Below are positions 1-9,867 of a stretch of DNA of 64,000 nt, in pieces. This DNA comes from Histomonas meleagridis (lineage: Eukaryota > Parabasalia > Tritrichomonadida > Dientamoebidae): the NCBI GenBank assembly GCA_020186115.1, contig WSYJ01000186.1, positions 3,021,501 through 3,085,500 of the forward strand, written 5' to 3'. The notes under the pieces were generated by a model. That model saw only the letters and a list, made by a program, of their open reading frames with translations. It ran no database searches and was not told where the DNA came from. Each line of letters starts with the position of its first letter. Within the stretch, counting starts at the first letter, position 1. A program made the translations under genes and the position numbers.

Positions 1-364
1 AATTTATAACAGCAAAAGTTGGATACAACCAACACAAAAATTACAAACTTATTTCAAAAAGTAAATTGAGAAAAAAGTAGATAAGGAAACCAGAAGAATA
101 AAATTGAGTTACATACAAGGTAGTAGAATTCTTTTCAGATATAACACCGAAAATCCTTTCAGCAAGCCAGCAAAGATTCGCGAACGAAGCTATTCACACA
201 AGGATAAATTATCAAAAGATTCATCAGACATTTTGCAAGATAATCTCAGACTTAATGAAATAGTTGGGTCAGATTCATTTCTCCTTTCCACTAGAGTTAA
301 AGATGTTTATAAAAATCCAACTTGTATAAATCATGTTCATAAATCTGGAAATAACATAAATCTG

Positions 365-697
365 ATGGATCAAAAATATTCACGCTCAACTAAAAGATTC
401 ACTCATCTTAATTACACGAGTCAAATAAAGCAAGTATCAATAGATTTTGCGCCAACTAATAAATATCTAACAAATTCCAGGCGAAATCAGTTTGGCTTCC
501 ATGTCAAGTGTAAAAAAAGTGTTTATTGGTTTTCCATAATGCGAAATAGTAATGTTTCAGAAAATGAAATTTCATCACCACCTCAAAACACAAAACGTGA
601 ATCAATATACGACTTAAATAGATTCACATTAGCTATTTTGATTATATTTATTTCATTGTTTCTTCTCATTATTATATTATTATTACCCGAATTTTAG
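365..697 (+). CDS. Small tail-anchored membrane protein, unknown function (start uncertain)
   Basis: From the first in-frame ATG the product is 110 residues. The frame is open upstream to about position 65 but contains no ATG there, so the 5' part may be a lost or missing start. The only clear feature is a C-terminal hydrophobic segment of about 24 residues (from FTLAILIIF to the end) with just a few residues after it, the layout of a tail-anchored protein with its body in the cytosol. The body is polar and rich in Ser, Asn and Lys, and I recognise no domain. The gene converges on the subtilisin gene with a gap of less than 60 bp. It could be a truncated copy of a larger membrane protein. Function unknown. 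Confidence 0.4.
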   Translation: MDQKYSRSTKRFTHLNYTSQIKQVSIDFAPTNKYLTNSRRNQFGFHVKCKKSVYWFSIMRNSNVSENEISSPPQNTKRESIYDLNRFTLAILIIFISLFLLIIILLLPEF

Positions 698-754
698 AAT
701 GTTTTTAATAGATAGAGTAAATTTAGAAAAAATAAAAATTTTTACTCATGAATT

Positions 755-3550
755 TTATTTTGAAAATGAATCTGTTTTTTGTTTTTTTCTTTTGAGAATA
801 AAAATTAAAATGATTAATATTATTGTGATTAGAATAAATATAATTGTTGAAGTAAATAATGTTATAACAATTACTTTCATTATTTTTGATGGTTCTTCTT
901 CATAACTTGTATCATAAACAATTCTTATATTTAGTTCTATATCATTTGAAAGATAATTACAAATTGCAAACGATACAATTTTATCCGTTATGACCGAATT
1001 ATAAAAAGTGACTTTTTGGTTATTTTCACTAAATTCATAGTACATTTGATATTCACTTTGATAAATACTATTAAAACCTTCTTTAAAGAACATCCCAATA
1101 TTTTCATAAAAATTTATGTTTGATTCAAATTCTATTGTGAAATTATCAAAATCTGGTTTTAATATAACATATGTATAATTCATGGAATTTTTGTGTATAA
1201 TAATCTTTTGCATTTTTTGACTTAATTTTAGTGAGGTCATTTGACATTTGATTCCTATTTTTGGCATTTCACATTTTCTTTTTTGATACTTAATGATATC
1301 AAATGTGTCAGTATTCAAAATAGGACCTACAATGCATAATGAGCATTTTGTGGTATTTCCAACAATATGGCTATTTCTAACTAAGTGAACTTCATGAGTT
1401 CCAGAAACGATTTCATTTGGATATAGTAATATTTTTTCGGTTGTTAGAAAATGTTCTTCAATATTATCTTCATGATGATTTCCAAAAATTGCTTCACCAT
1501 TTGGTTTCAATAAATACATATCAATGTCAATATTTAAAGAATGTGTACATGTAATTATTGGTCGATCATAAAAAGCCATAGCAATTCTTAGTTTTTGATA
1601 ATTTGTATTTTTCTTTACTTCGAATTTTATAACATATTCACTATTTGTATCAATTTCTATTGAATCAAATACTTTAATATTGTTGGAAAATGTTAATATA
1701 TTTGATAAGTTCACGATGCCATAACCTGAATTGCAATTTGGTGCCTTTTGTTTTGGGTTAAGAGGTTCTGTAGATGCTATTATTAAAGCTCTTAAAAGAT
1801 TTGCTGTTATTTTTACAATGTTTTTATTATTCTTTATTCCAGTTGGATAATATCCTTCATCAAAATATTGTCTAATTAAAGCTGCTCCTCCTGCTACTAA
1901 TGGTGTTGACATTGAAGTTCCAGACTTTATAATTAATTTATTGTTTTTAAGATTTTTACACATATCTTCAATTTTTTTGTTATTCATAATATTTGCTGAT
2001 AAAATATATGATCCTGGAGCTACTACATCAGGTTTTATTATCCCATCAGAAGTCGGCCCTTTTGATGAATACATTCCAACGTCTGGATTACTTGCAGGTG
2101 ATTTTAAATTTAAGGTTATCGAAATCTTGTTTGTTTTTTTAATTTCTGCAAATGTATTCACAAAAAGAACAGGAAAATCGAGATCCGTACATGTAATTTT
2201 CTCATCAGTTACAAGAGCTGCGATTGGATTTGTTTGTAATGAACATAATAAAGAATTGTCTTCAACTAAAAGAATTTTATCTGAATCTGGCTTTAAAGAT
2301 AATTCCTTATTAACTATTCCTTTATTAATGTTTATGATTTTTTTACCATTTGGTAACTCTTTTAAATTAAGTTTAATTTTTGAGTTACTTCCAGTTCCCT
2401 CCAAAATGATATCATAAAACTCACTTTCATAAAGCATATTAAAATACGTATCTATTGAACCAACAGTAAGAACATTTTTTGCATCTGCAGGAGAATTAAT
2501 AGAATTTTCACATCCAAAATTACCAGCAGAAAAGATAAATAATAAATACGGATTTGAATATGACACAACATCAAACATAAACGATTGCTGTGGGAACAAA
2601 GAACGTGTACCCCAACTACTAGAAGAAATATATGATTTTACTCTTTTCATTGAATCAGTAAGTAATGATGGTGGATAAAACACAATAGAATTCCCACTAT
2701 ATCCAATGTCAATGAAATTAATCAAAGCTGCTGGGGCAATACCATTATATAATGACAAATTATTATTACACATATTGTTTCCAGCAGCAATTCCACAAAC
2801 ATGAGTTCCATGACTATTTTCATCTTTTGAGTCGCTATATGATTCATAATATATTACTTTTCTATGTTGACTATTAATTTGATCAAATTTAAATCCTTTA
2901 TCATAGAAATATGGGCTATTAATATCTAAGCCAGTATCAGAAATTGTAATAATTTGACCTTTACCATCTATTCCTTTTTCTTGAAGATATCTTGGAGTAT
3001 AAAACCCATCATTATTCATTTTTGGTAAGTTATTGTTTTGTATATATCCACTTGACCATCGATTATGAAAATAATTTTTCTTTTCTTCTTCAATAAATAA
3101 TAACTCAGAAATATTTTTAACTAATTCGAGATCAGAAATTTTAAATCTATAGAAATTTTTTGATATCTTTTTAATGTCTTGAAAGTTATAATTATGTTGA
3201 TTGAATGAAGAATGAAAATATCCTATAAAATCTTTTGATTTCTTAAAATCAATTTTTCCTATAATCTTATCTTTAAATTCCACCAAATGCATTGATACAT
3301 TGAAGTTTTTATTAAGGAGTGCAATTTGTTCAGGATAAAGATAAATTAGATAATGATCACCAATAACTGTATGCAATTTCATTTCTGAAACATCAATACC
3401 AATTTCTTTAAGATATTGAAACTGAGGTTTTTGCTTAAAGTAAACTAAGTACCAAGATTTTTTACTAGGATTAATAATAAGTTTAAGTTTAACTTTGGCT
3501 CTATTTAACTTAATTTGATTCGATATGAACATAACCATAAAAGCAATCAT
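755..3550 (-). CDS. Subtilisin-like serine protease (S8), type I membrane protein
   Basis: The 931-residue product has the S8 catalytic set: Asp205 in ISDTGLD, His247 in SHGTHV, oxyanion Asn344 in SAGN, and Ser546 in SGTSMSTP. About 195 residues precede the catalytic domain and probably include a propeptide; the first 10 residues are hydrophobic and may be a weak signal peptide. The long stretch between Asn344 and Ser546 resembles a protease-associated (PA) insert at about 380-480. After a beta-rich C-terminal region there is one transmembrane helix (about 892-915) and a short basic tail (KRKKQK). Trichomonads are known to have families of membrane subtilisins that process surface proteins; that role here is inferred. 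All catalytic residues are present, so it should be active. The stop codon is TAAA. Confidence 0.9.
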   Translation of the reverse strand: MIAFMVMFISNQIKLNRAKVKLKLIINPSKKSWYLVYFKQKPQFQYLKEIGIDVSEMKLHTVIGDHYLIYLYPEQIALLNKNFNVSMHLVEFKDKIIGKIDFKKSKDFIGYFHSSFNQHNYNFQDIKKISKNFYRFKISDLELVKNISELLFIEEEKKNYFHNRWSSGYIQNNNLPKMNNDGFYTPRYLQEKGIDGKGQIITISDTGLDINSPYFYDKGFKFDQINSQHRKVIYYESYSDSKDENSHGTHVCGIAAGNNMCNNNLSLYNGIAPAALINFIDIGYSGNSIVFYPPSLLTDSMKRVKSYISSSSWGTRSLFPQQSFMFDVVSYSNPYLLFIFSAGNFGCENSINSPADAKNVLTVGSIDTYFNMLYESEFYDIILEGTGSNSKIKLNLKELPNGKKIININKGIVNKELSLKPDSDKILLVEDNSLLCSLQTNPIAALVTDEKITCTDLDFPVLFVNTFAEIKKTNKISITLNLKSPASNPDVGMYSSKGPTSDGIIKPDVVAPGSYILSANIMNNKKIEDMCKNLKNNKLIIKSGTSMSTPLVAGGAALIRQYFDEGYYPTGIKNNKNIVKITANLLRALIIASTEPLNPKQKAPNCNSGYGIVNLSNILTFSNNIKVFDSIEIDTNSEYVIKFEVKKNTNYQKLRIAMAFYDRPIITCTHSLNIDIDMYLLKPNGEAIFGNHHEDNIEEHFLTTEKILLYPNEIVSGTHEVHLVRNSHIVGNTTKCSLCIVGPILNTDTFDIIKYQKRKCEMPKIGIKCQMTSLKLSQKMQKIIIHKNSMNYTYVILKPDFDNFTIEFESNINFYENIGMFFKEGFNSIYQSEYQMYYEFSENNQKVTFYNSVITDKIVSFAICNYLSNDIELNIRIVYDTSYEEEPSKIMKVIVITLFTSTIIFILITIILIILIFILKRKKQKTDSFSK

Positions 3551-3713
3551 TTTAACATAAATTTTTTTTTAAGTTTTACAAACAATAACAATTCTTCAAT
3601 AAGTAAATTTTGTTTATATTAAAACCATTACTTTTTCTTACATTATTATTTACAAATAAAAAACATATTAAATTAAAAAAAAATTATATAAATATATTTA
3701 TATTATTTTAATA

Positions 3714-5129
3714 TTAATATTCATCTAATTCTTCAAAATCGAAATCGAAATCAAAGTTAAGTGGTTGGTGTACCGTTACGAAAGTTGGCCAATGATTCAT
3801 TTGACATTTATGGCTACAATAACAATTTTTTAATCTTGTTACATGATCCCAAGAAATTAACGGGTACATTAACGGCTTCCTGCAATTAGCGCACCGATAC
3901 AAGTGTAAACCTGTCAAATTATCGCACATTCCATTCATTTGATTTTTTACGATTGGAAATGGTGCTGACTTTTTAGCATCTGCTGTTTCCATCATTACAT
4001 TATCATAAAAATCCGAGCCCGCAATAAATTTTAAGTTATTTTTTTTATCGAAATAAAATCTATCACCAGATTCATCGCAACACATATTTAATAAATTATA
4101 ATCTGGCGCTTCCCAAATTTTTATTTCGCTTAAATGATGTTCATAGTAACATTCATTAGTGAAAACGGAATAAACCATTTGAGAACATATAGCAGATCGT
4201 ACCCATCTTGCATCTTTTATAGGTGTAACTGAAGCAACTTCGAAATTATGTTGTATTACTTTATTATTCTCAATATTCCACAAACAAAAAAATGTTTTAT
4301 CATCTTTTTCAAGTATAAATCCGATTTTTTCTGACGTTGGATCAAATGATACATGATGAATATAACAAGGAGAAAGAAAATCATAAACAATACTATTCCA
4401 TATAAAGATATCATCGTCTGTAGGTAACGAAAAATTCCATGTTATAATCGTCGGACATATGTCATCAGACCAACTGACTGAATGCCAACGATGATCATTA
4501 CCAGTGGATATATGTGTAGTCCGTTTCATATGTGATCCAGCAAATAAAAGCTTTGGTATTAAACGATGTTCATAGTTTGAATATATTGTAGAGCCTTGTG
4601 GTGGCTTAAATAAGAGAACTGATGAGTTTGAGTTTCGTGGAATAGATACAAAATAATGCATATAAGATGAATAAGTAATGTCAGAAACAGAAAATAATGA
4701 TTCAACAAATACAAGATTCATGGAGTTCATGGTTATTTGATATATTCCAACCGAAGGAATTTGCTTGTAAAGAATTCCTATAATAATTAATTGTTCTTTC
4801 TCGGAAATATATTCAACTTTGGTTTTAGAAATTGGCATAATGAATTTAACTGTCCCAATGCAAATTGGATTAGAAAAAAATGTTTTAGCTGTGTGAGATT
4901 TATTATAATATTTGGATAAAATTCTTTGGCTTTTACTGCTTTTAATAGCTTGACTTAAACAAGAAGAAATTTGTGCATAATTTGGATATTTGTAACAATT
5001 ATGATCTGATTCTAAAGGAATAATAAAACATTCTCCACTACTAAAAACAGCGAGTATTGAGTGATTTTGCTGAAAAGTTGTTTGCTTGAGATATGTAGAA
5101 TATAAAATATGTATCTGTTCTTTCTCCAT
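3714..5129 (-). CDS. Protein with C-terminal MYND-type zinc finger and possible beta-propeller body
   Basis: The protein has 471 residues. The C-terminal 60 residues carry a cysteine/histidine cluster: CANC about 20 residues before NCYCSHKCQMNHW, followed by a His. This fits the MYND pattern (CxxC ... YCSxxCQxxxW ... H), although the middle cysteine pair is irregular. The body has many short beta-like stretches and Trp-rich segments (for example TWNF, FIWN, CLWN) suggestive of a WD-like propeller, but no clear WD repeat can be counted. It ends in an acidic FDFDFDFEE tail. MYND fingers usually bind proline-rich partners. The ATG is preceded at close range by two TAACGG-type elements. Function is unknown beyond probable protein interaction. 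Confidence 0.6.
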   Translation of the reverse strand: MEKEQIHILYSTYLKQTTFQQNHSILAVFSSGECFIIPLESDHNCYKYPNYAQISSCLSQAIKSSKSQRILSKYYNKSHTAKTFFSNPICIGTVKFIMPISKTKVEYISEKEQLIIIGILYKQIPSVGIYQITMNSMNLVFVESLFSVSDITYSSYMHYFVSIPRNSNSSVLLFKPPQGSTIYSNYEHRLIPKLLFAGSHMKRTTHISTGNDHRWHSVSWSDDICPTIITWNFSLPTDDDIFIWNSIVYDFLSPCYIHHVSFDPTSEKIGFILEKDDKTFFCLWNIENNKVIQHNFEVASVTPIKDARWVRSAICSQMVYSVFTNECYYEHHLSEIKIWEAPDYNLLNMCCDESGDRFYFDKKNNLKFIAGSDFYDNVMMETADAKKSAPFPIVKNQMNGMCDNLTGLHLYRCANCRKPLMYPLISWDHVTRLKNCYCSHKCQMNHWPTFVTVHQPLNFDFDFDFEELDEY

Positions 5130-5136
5130 GAAAATT

Positions 5137-5166
5137 TAACGGTCGACTTAATTTAATAAACGGCCT
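5137..5166 (-). promoter_or_regulatory. Paired TAACGG (Myb-site-like) elements upstream of the MYND gene
   Basis: Just upstream of the ATG at 5129 there are TAACGGTCGAC (5137-5147, plus-strand sense) and AAACGGCC (5158-5165). TAACGG is the classical Myb recognition core. The same core recurs before many genes in this window. The rest of 5167-5557 is AT-rich and I see no gene in it. Confidence 0.45.
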
Positions 5167-5557
5167 CCAATAATACTCAATAATGATTACCTCCTATAGA
5201 ATTTGGGTTAAAACTCAATGAAATATATAAAAAACATATTTTTATTAAAGTTTTTATGTTACCTTTTTCATCACAAAATATTTTAAAATTAGATCATTAT
5301 TGATCTTTTTAAAATTGTATAACGAAAAGCTTAGATTACTCGACTTAAATAGCATCAAAAAATAGCGTTAAATTAGCTAATTGAAGTTATGAGCTTGAGA
5401 TTTCATTCATAAAACCCTGAATGAATGAAAAAAACTTGTTTTCTCAAAAACAAAACATTTTGATAGTCAATATTTTCAAATTACACAAAATTTATCAGGA
5501 GGTTTTTCACATTACTCACAATTTTCCAAATTATTTTTACGCACATATTACCAGAAT

Positions 5558-6700
5558 TTGAAGGTGCAACAAAAACATTTTCTATCACAAATAAAAACGA
5601 ATTTTCAAAAACATTTAAAGATTAAACAAAAATCTACATCACTAAGGAATGTTACAATTTCGAAATCTATCATAAAAATTTGGCAATATTCATTTGATTA
5701 TTGCACATCGTTGCCAATCATTGTAATTCCAAATTCTGTTACAACAATTGAAAGATCTTCATTTTGCAGGTGTATTTCATTAGAAGAAATCATAATACTA
5801 CAATAAAAGAATATGCATTTTTTGCACATCATTAAAGAATATAAAACAATAGAATTCTTTGACCACAATTGAAAATTGTTTATTTTTAGAATGTATTTCA
5901 TTAAGAAGTATTTATATACCTGAATCAGTTACATTAATTGAAGAAAATCCATTTAAGAAATGTAAAAACTTACAATAAAAAACATATCAATGAAAAATCC
6001 AAAATATTCCAATTACAAAAATGATGGAATAGTTTATGATAAAGAACATTGAAATATTATTTCATTATATACAAGGTAAAACAGATGAACGATTTGATTT
6101 TCCAAAGACTGTTGCATAATTTATTTGAAAATTGTCAATTAAAAGAAATTATTATAATTTCGAATGTAAAAACTATTTCAACAGAAACATTTTATAAGTA
6201 TTATAACTTAAAAAGTATTAAAATACCAAATTCTATTATAACAATAAAAAAATTGTGCATTTAGTAATTGTATTTCATTAAAAGATATAAATATTCCAAA
6301 CTCAATTCAAACGATTGAAGAAGAAGCATTTTTTAATTGTTCTTCATTGAAAACGTTTGGCTTGACCTGATAGTATTAAAGTAATTAATGCAGGTCAATT
6401 TAGTTTTTGTGAAAATTTAACGACAAGAAATTATTTAACAAGTTAATAAATTCACTATTCCTAGTTTTACATTGAATCCTGAATATATAAGGAAAAAACA
6501 TCAATAAAAATCAATAAGCATTAAATCTAGAAATATCAATTTCTTTATTTTCCAAATGTATTTTCACATCCAAATTGGATGAACCAATAAATAAAGGTGT
6601 CATAATATCAACAAATAACTATAAAATCATCAGGACAAACCTGAAACAAAAAGATAACTTCGTAACAAACAATAACTGTAAACAAAAATAAAAAACATTA
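5558..6700 (+). pseudogene. Decayed BspA-like leucine-rich-repeat gene
   Basis: Several frames encode recognisable 23-residue BspA-type repeats interrupted by stops and frameshifts. Examples are IPNSVTTIERSSFCRCISL at about 5725-5790, IPESVTLIEENPFKKC near 5920-5960, and IKIPNSIITIKK near 6210-6255. At 5998 the segment NPKYSNYKNDGIVYDKE matches the inter-repeat element of the intact-looking BspA gene near 26.4 kb (NYQNDGILYDK). No frame stays open for more than about 80 codons and there is no usable ATG. Base composition is very AT-rich, as expected for unselected sequence here. It is a full-length relic rather than a single fragment. The 3' limit is approximate, because homology fades after about 6650. 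Confidence 0.7.
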
Positions 6701-7678
6701 TTCGAATAAAAGTTATAAATGAATAAAAATAGAATACACAACACTTAAAAATTAAAAAGAGACAATGATACATAACAAATACCAAAAATTTTCACAACAT
6801 CAAATGATTCTTTTTTACATGCAAGAAATAAAGAAGTTTTAAAAATCGAAAAATAACATGGAAAAAAAAAAAAAAAAAAAATTAATTAAATTCATTATTA
6901 ATATAAAAAACTTGTACTATATGAAAGGATATACTTTTAATAAAAATTAACTATCAATAAGAGAAAATTAAATATAAAATCATATATAAAAACTTCAAAT
7001 ATAAAAACAACTTTTAAACAAAACAAAAAACCATGAAAATGAAATTGATTTAATCAATATAGTTATAATACGCTCAATTTTTTGATTATTTGGAAATAAT
7101 TACTTAACAAATACGATAATAACGCAAATTATTTTGCGTGGCTTCTGTTGAGTTGTTGTAAACGAATTTTTCAAAGCATAGAAAAATTCTATGAATTATC
7201 ACAGTTGTAAATTTACAACTTTAAATTATTTTTGGAAGATTGGACTTTGGTATAATAAACCATTCAATTTCTTTCAAAAATGTTATTAACGGCCGTTTAA
7301 ATTTTACGACGTTTATTGGTCCATTTTTAAAAATTCAGTACTGAAACTGAAGAATACAATGTTATGACGACATTAGTATAAAAACTATTAAAATTCCCGT
7401 ACCTTTAAAAGTTTAGCGTCTGGTAGAAGCACAAAGATCTTTACAATTATGGATAAAAAAATATTTTGAATGGAAAAGACGATTAACTTGTATGCAAAAA
7501 GTCGATTTTCGTACAAAAACGTAATCTCTCAATTTTTATTGTTCAATGGTTCAAACAATTTTTTTGAGTTCGGGTTTGTCAAATGATAAGAAAGAAAACA
7601 ACGCTTTGAAAATTGAAAGGGATATGGCCGATATTGTTGAAAAAGCTATCAAAGGCCAAACCGTCATTTGCCATTCTT
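6701..7678. other. Long AT-rich intergenic region with an A20 tract and a TAACGG palindrome
   Basis: I see no convincing gene. The region holds a run of about 20 A at 6862-6881 and the perfect palindrome AACGGCCGTT at 7288-7297, a doubled Myb-like core about 380 bp before the MATE start. Initiator-like TCATTT occurs a few bases before that ATG. Confidence 0.5.
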
Positions 7679-9277
7679 ATGTCTGATTTCCAAGTTGAAG
7701 AGCTCGAAAGCAGCGAAAAAAATCTTGTTCAAAATACAGACAAGAAAAAACAGTTCGACCCAGAGAATATGACAAAAGAAGAAAGACGTTTGGGAGCTCA
7801 TCGTGCTTTAAAAACAGATTTCAAATTGTCCATCGGACCTCTTTTGTCTCAAATTACAGGTGCCTTGTATGGTATTGTAACAACGATATGGGTTTCAAGA
7901 GCAGTTCCGGATGGTATGGCTGCTATTTCAACATATAATTGTTTTGATGGAATTGGTAGAGCCTTTGGCTATTTCATTGGTACAGCCGGTTCATCAAAGA
8001 TATCATCTCTTATTGGTTTACACAAAACTGAAGAAACTGGGCAGGTTATAGCTGATTTATTGCGTATATGTATAGTTTGTGGTATTGTTGTACCTTGTAT
8101 TTTAATCCCTTGCCTTAAGCCAGCTGGGAGATGGTTTGGAGCCTCTGAGAGAGTTGTTAGCTTAGGTTTTGATTATATGCTGCCACTTTGTATTTGTACA
8201 TTTTCAACATGCTTTTTTTTAGGAGTTGGTGGCTGTTTGCAAGGTGAAGGAAGGTCACTTTTCTTTGGTGTTGTTAACTTAATCGCTGTTGTTTGTAATA
8301 TGTTAATTCTCAATCCATTATTCTTGTTTGGTATCAAAACAGGAATTGTTGGAGCAGGTCTTGCGACTATCATAGCTGAAATGATTCCAGGTTTTACGTT
8401 AGTTTTCATGTATTTTTCAGGTCATTTTAATGTCAAACCAAAATGGAATATGTTACTCAAGAAGTTCAGTCCACATACATTACCTGCATTACGTGTTGGT
8501 ATTTCGCAACTTATTGCGAACTTATCAGTTCTTTTACCCTCCATTCTTGTTCGTAAATTATTAGGTGATCGAGTTAAAGAAGATTATAATGATGTCATGT
8601 CAGCCTTCAATGCCGGTTTTCGTATATTAGCCCTATCAAATGCTGTTATGGTTGGCTTTACGATGGGATATTTGCCAGCAGCTTCATATGCATATTCTGC
8701 CGGCCGATACAAGCGGTTTATGCGGTTAACGATGCACACTTTTTGGATGAACCTATCGTGGGCAGCAGTTTTGTCGATACTCACGTGGTCTATTCCACGA
8801 TATCTTGCAATGATATTTTCTACGGAAGAAGGATATCTTCGATTTTCTTCAATCATCACCATTTGTAATGGGTTTGCTATCTTCCAAGTTTTTCGATATA
8901 ATGCTCAAACGTTTTTGCAAGCATTACAAAAAGGTACACAAGCAACAGTTTTAAGCTTTATTAATAACTTTGTTACGATCGTTATCTTTGCATTCATCTT
9001 TTATTACGTGCCAACTGATGACCAAACGCGAGTGCTGTGGGCTTATCCGGCAAGTTATGTGACAGCATTCGTCATTTCGTTCATTTGGATTGCGCGTTCA
9101 TTCTATATAATATATAAGAAATCAAAGGAGTCCGAAGGAATTAATGATAACGAAGAAGATGAAGAAGAAGACGGTGACCCAGAGCTAAAGGAAATAAGTA
9201 ACTCGACGTCGTCATCGTCACAAAATCAAATCGATACAGAAAAAGATACTGAGCTGAAAAATATTAAAGAGTTTTAG
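7679..9277 (+). CDS. MATE family multidrug/metabolite antiporter
   Basis: This is a 532-residue polytopic membrane protein. About 50 polar residues are followed by two six-helix bundles typical of MatE transporters, starting with the segment SIGPLLSQITGALYG near residue 50. The family exports organic cations or metabolites in exchange for H+ or Na+. The MATE-like features I rely on are the GALYGIVTTIWVSRA first-helix pattern, the repeated small-residue helices, and the second-half LxxGISQLIANLS-type start. The C-terminal 45 residues are acidic and Ser-rich (EEDEEEDGD, then STSSSSQ), probably cytosolic. The frame is open a further 22 codons upstream but only from TTG, so the ATG at 7679 is used. 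Trichomonads have many MATE paralogues; the substrate cannot be read from sequence. Confidence 0.85.
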   Translation: MSDFQVEELESSEKNLVQNTDKKKQFDPENMTKEERRLGAHRALKTDFKLSIGPLLSQITGALYGIVTTIWVSRAVPDGMAAISTYNCFDGIGRAFGYFIGTAGSSKISSLIGLHKTEETGQVIADLLRICIVCGIVVPCILIPCLKPAGRWFGASERVVSLGFDYMLPLCICTFSTCFFLGVGGCLQGEGRSLFFGVVNLIAVVCNMLILNPLFLFGIKTGIVGAGLATIIAEMIPGFTLVFMYFSGHFNVKPKWNMLLKKFSPHTLPALRVGISQLIANLSVLLPSILVRKLLGDRVKEDYNDVMSAFNAGFRILALSNAVMVGFTMGYLPAASYAYSAGRYKRFMRLTMHTFWMNLSWAAVLSILTWSIPRYLAMIFSTEEGYLRFSSIITICNGFAIFQVFRYNAQTFLQALQKGTQATVLSFINNFVTIVIFAFIFYYVPTDDQTRVLWAYPASYVTAFVISFIWIARSFYIIYKKSKESEGINDNEEDEEEDGDPELKEISNSTSSSSQNQIDTEKDTELKNIKEF

Positions 9278-9338
9278 AGTAGTAATTTGTTCAATAAACA
9301 TAAAATTAGATAACTTTTTCAAATTCACAAAAAGTTTT

Positions 9339-9770
9339 GTAGAAGAAGTTATATAAATATCGAAAAACTTAAAGAAATATCACATGAAGACTTTAATCAA
9401 AATATCGAGACATCACTTTATGAAAGATTTTAAACATAAACATTTATACACTATATAATTATTCATTAGATATATTTATATAAATCTTTGTCTTGATTCA
9501 TTTTATTGAATTACATATATTTAATAGTTTATATAGTGAAGAAATAGTGAAATTGTAGAAGAAGTTATATAAATATCGAAAAACTTAAAGAAATATCACA
9601 TGAAGACTTTAATCAAAATATCGAGACATCACTTTATGAAAGATTTTAAACATAAACATTTATACACTATATAATTATTCATTAGATATATTTATATAAA
9701 TCTTTGTCTTGATTCATTTTATTGAATTACATATATTTAATAGTTTATATAGTGAAGAAATAGTGAAATT
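9339..9770. repeat. Perfect tandem duplication, 2 x 216 bp
   Basis: Positions 9339-9554 and 9555-9770 appear identical base for base by eye, and a third copy starts (GTAGAAG) at 9771 before diverging. The unit is AT-rich, carries stops in all frames read, and lies between the MATE stop and the RAWUL-like start. No divergence between copies implies a recent event or an assembly duplication. Confidence 0.9.
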
Positions 9771-9867
9771 GTAGAAGAGGCTATCGAATGAATAATTGTG
9801 AAATTGTTGAAGGAGATATAAAAGAAAAAAATAATGAAAATGTGAAGAAGTTTTCAAATGAATAATA

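Noticed and set aside
699-905. 68-codon plus-strand frame after the tail-anchored protein
   Set aside because: It is mostly the antisense of the subtilisin transmembrane and tail region.
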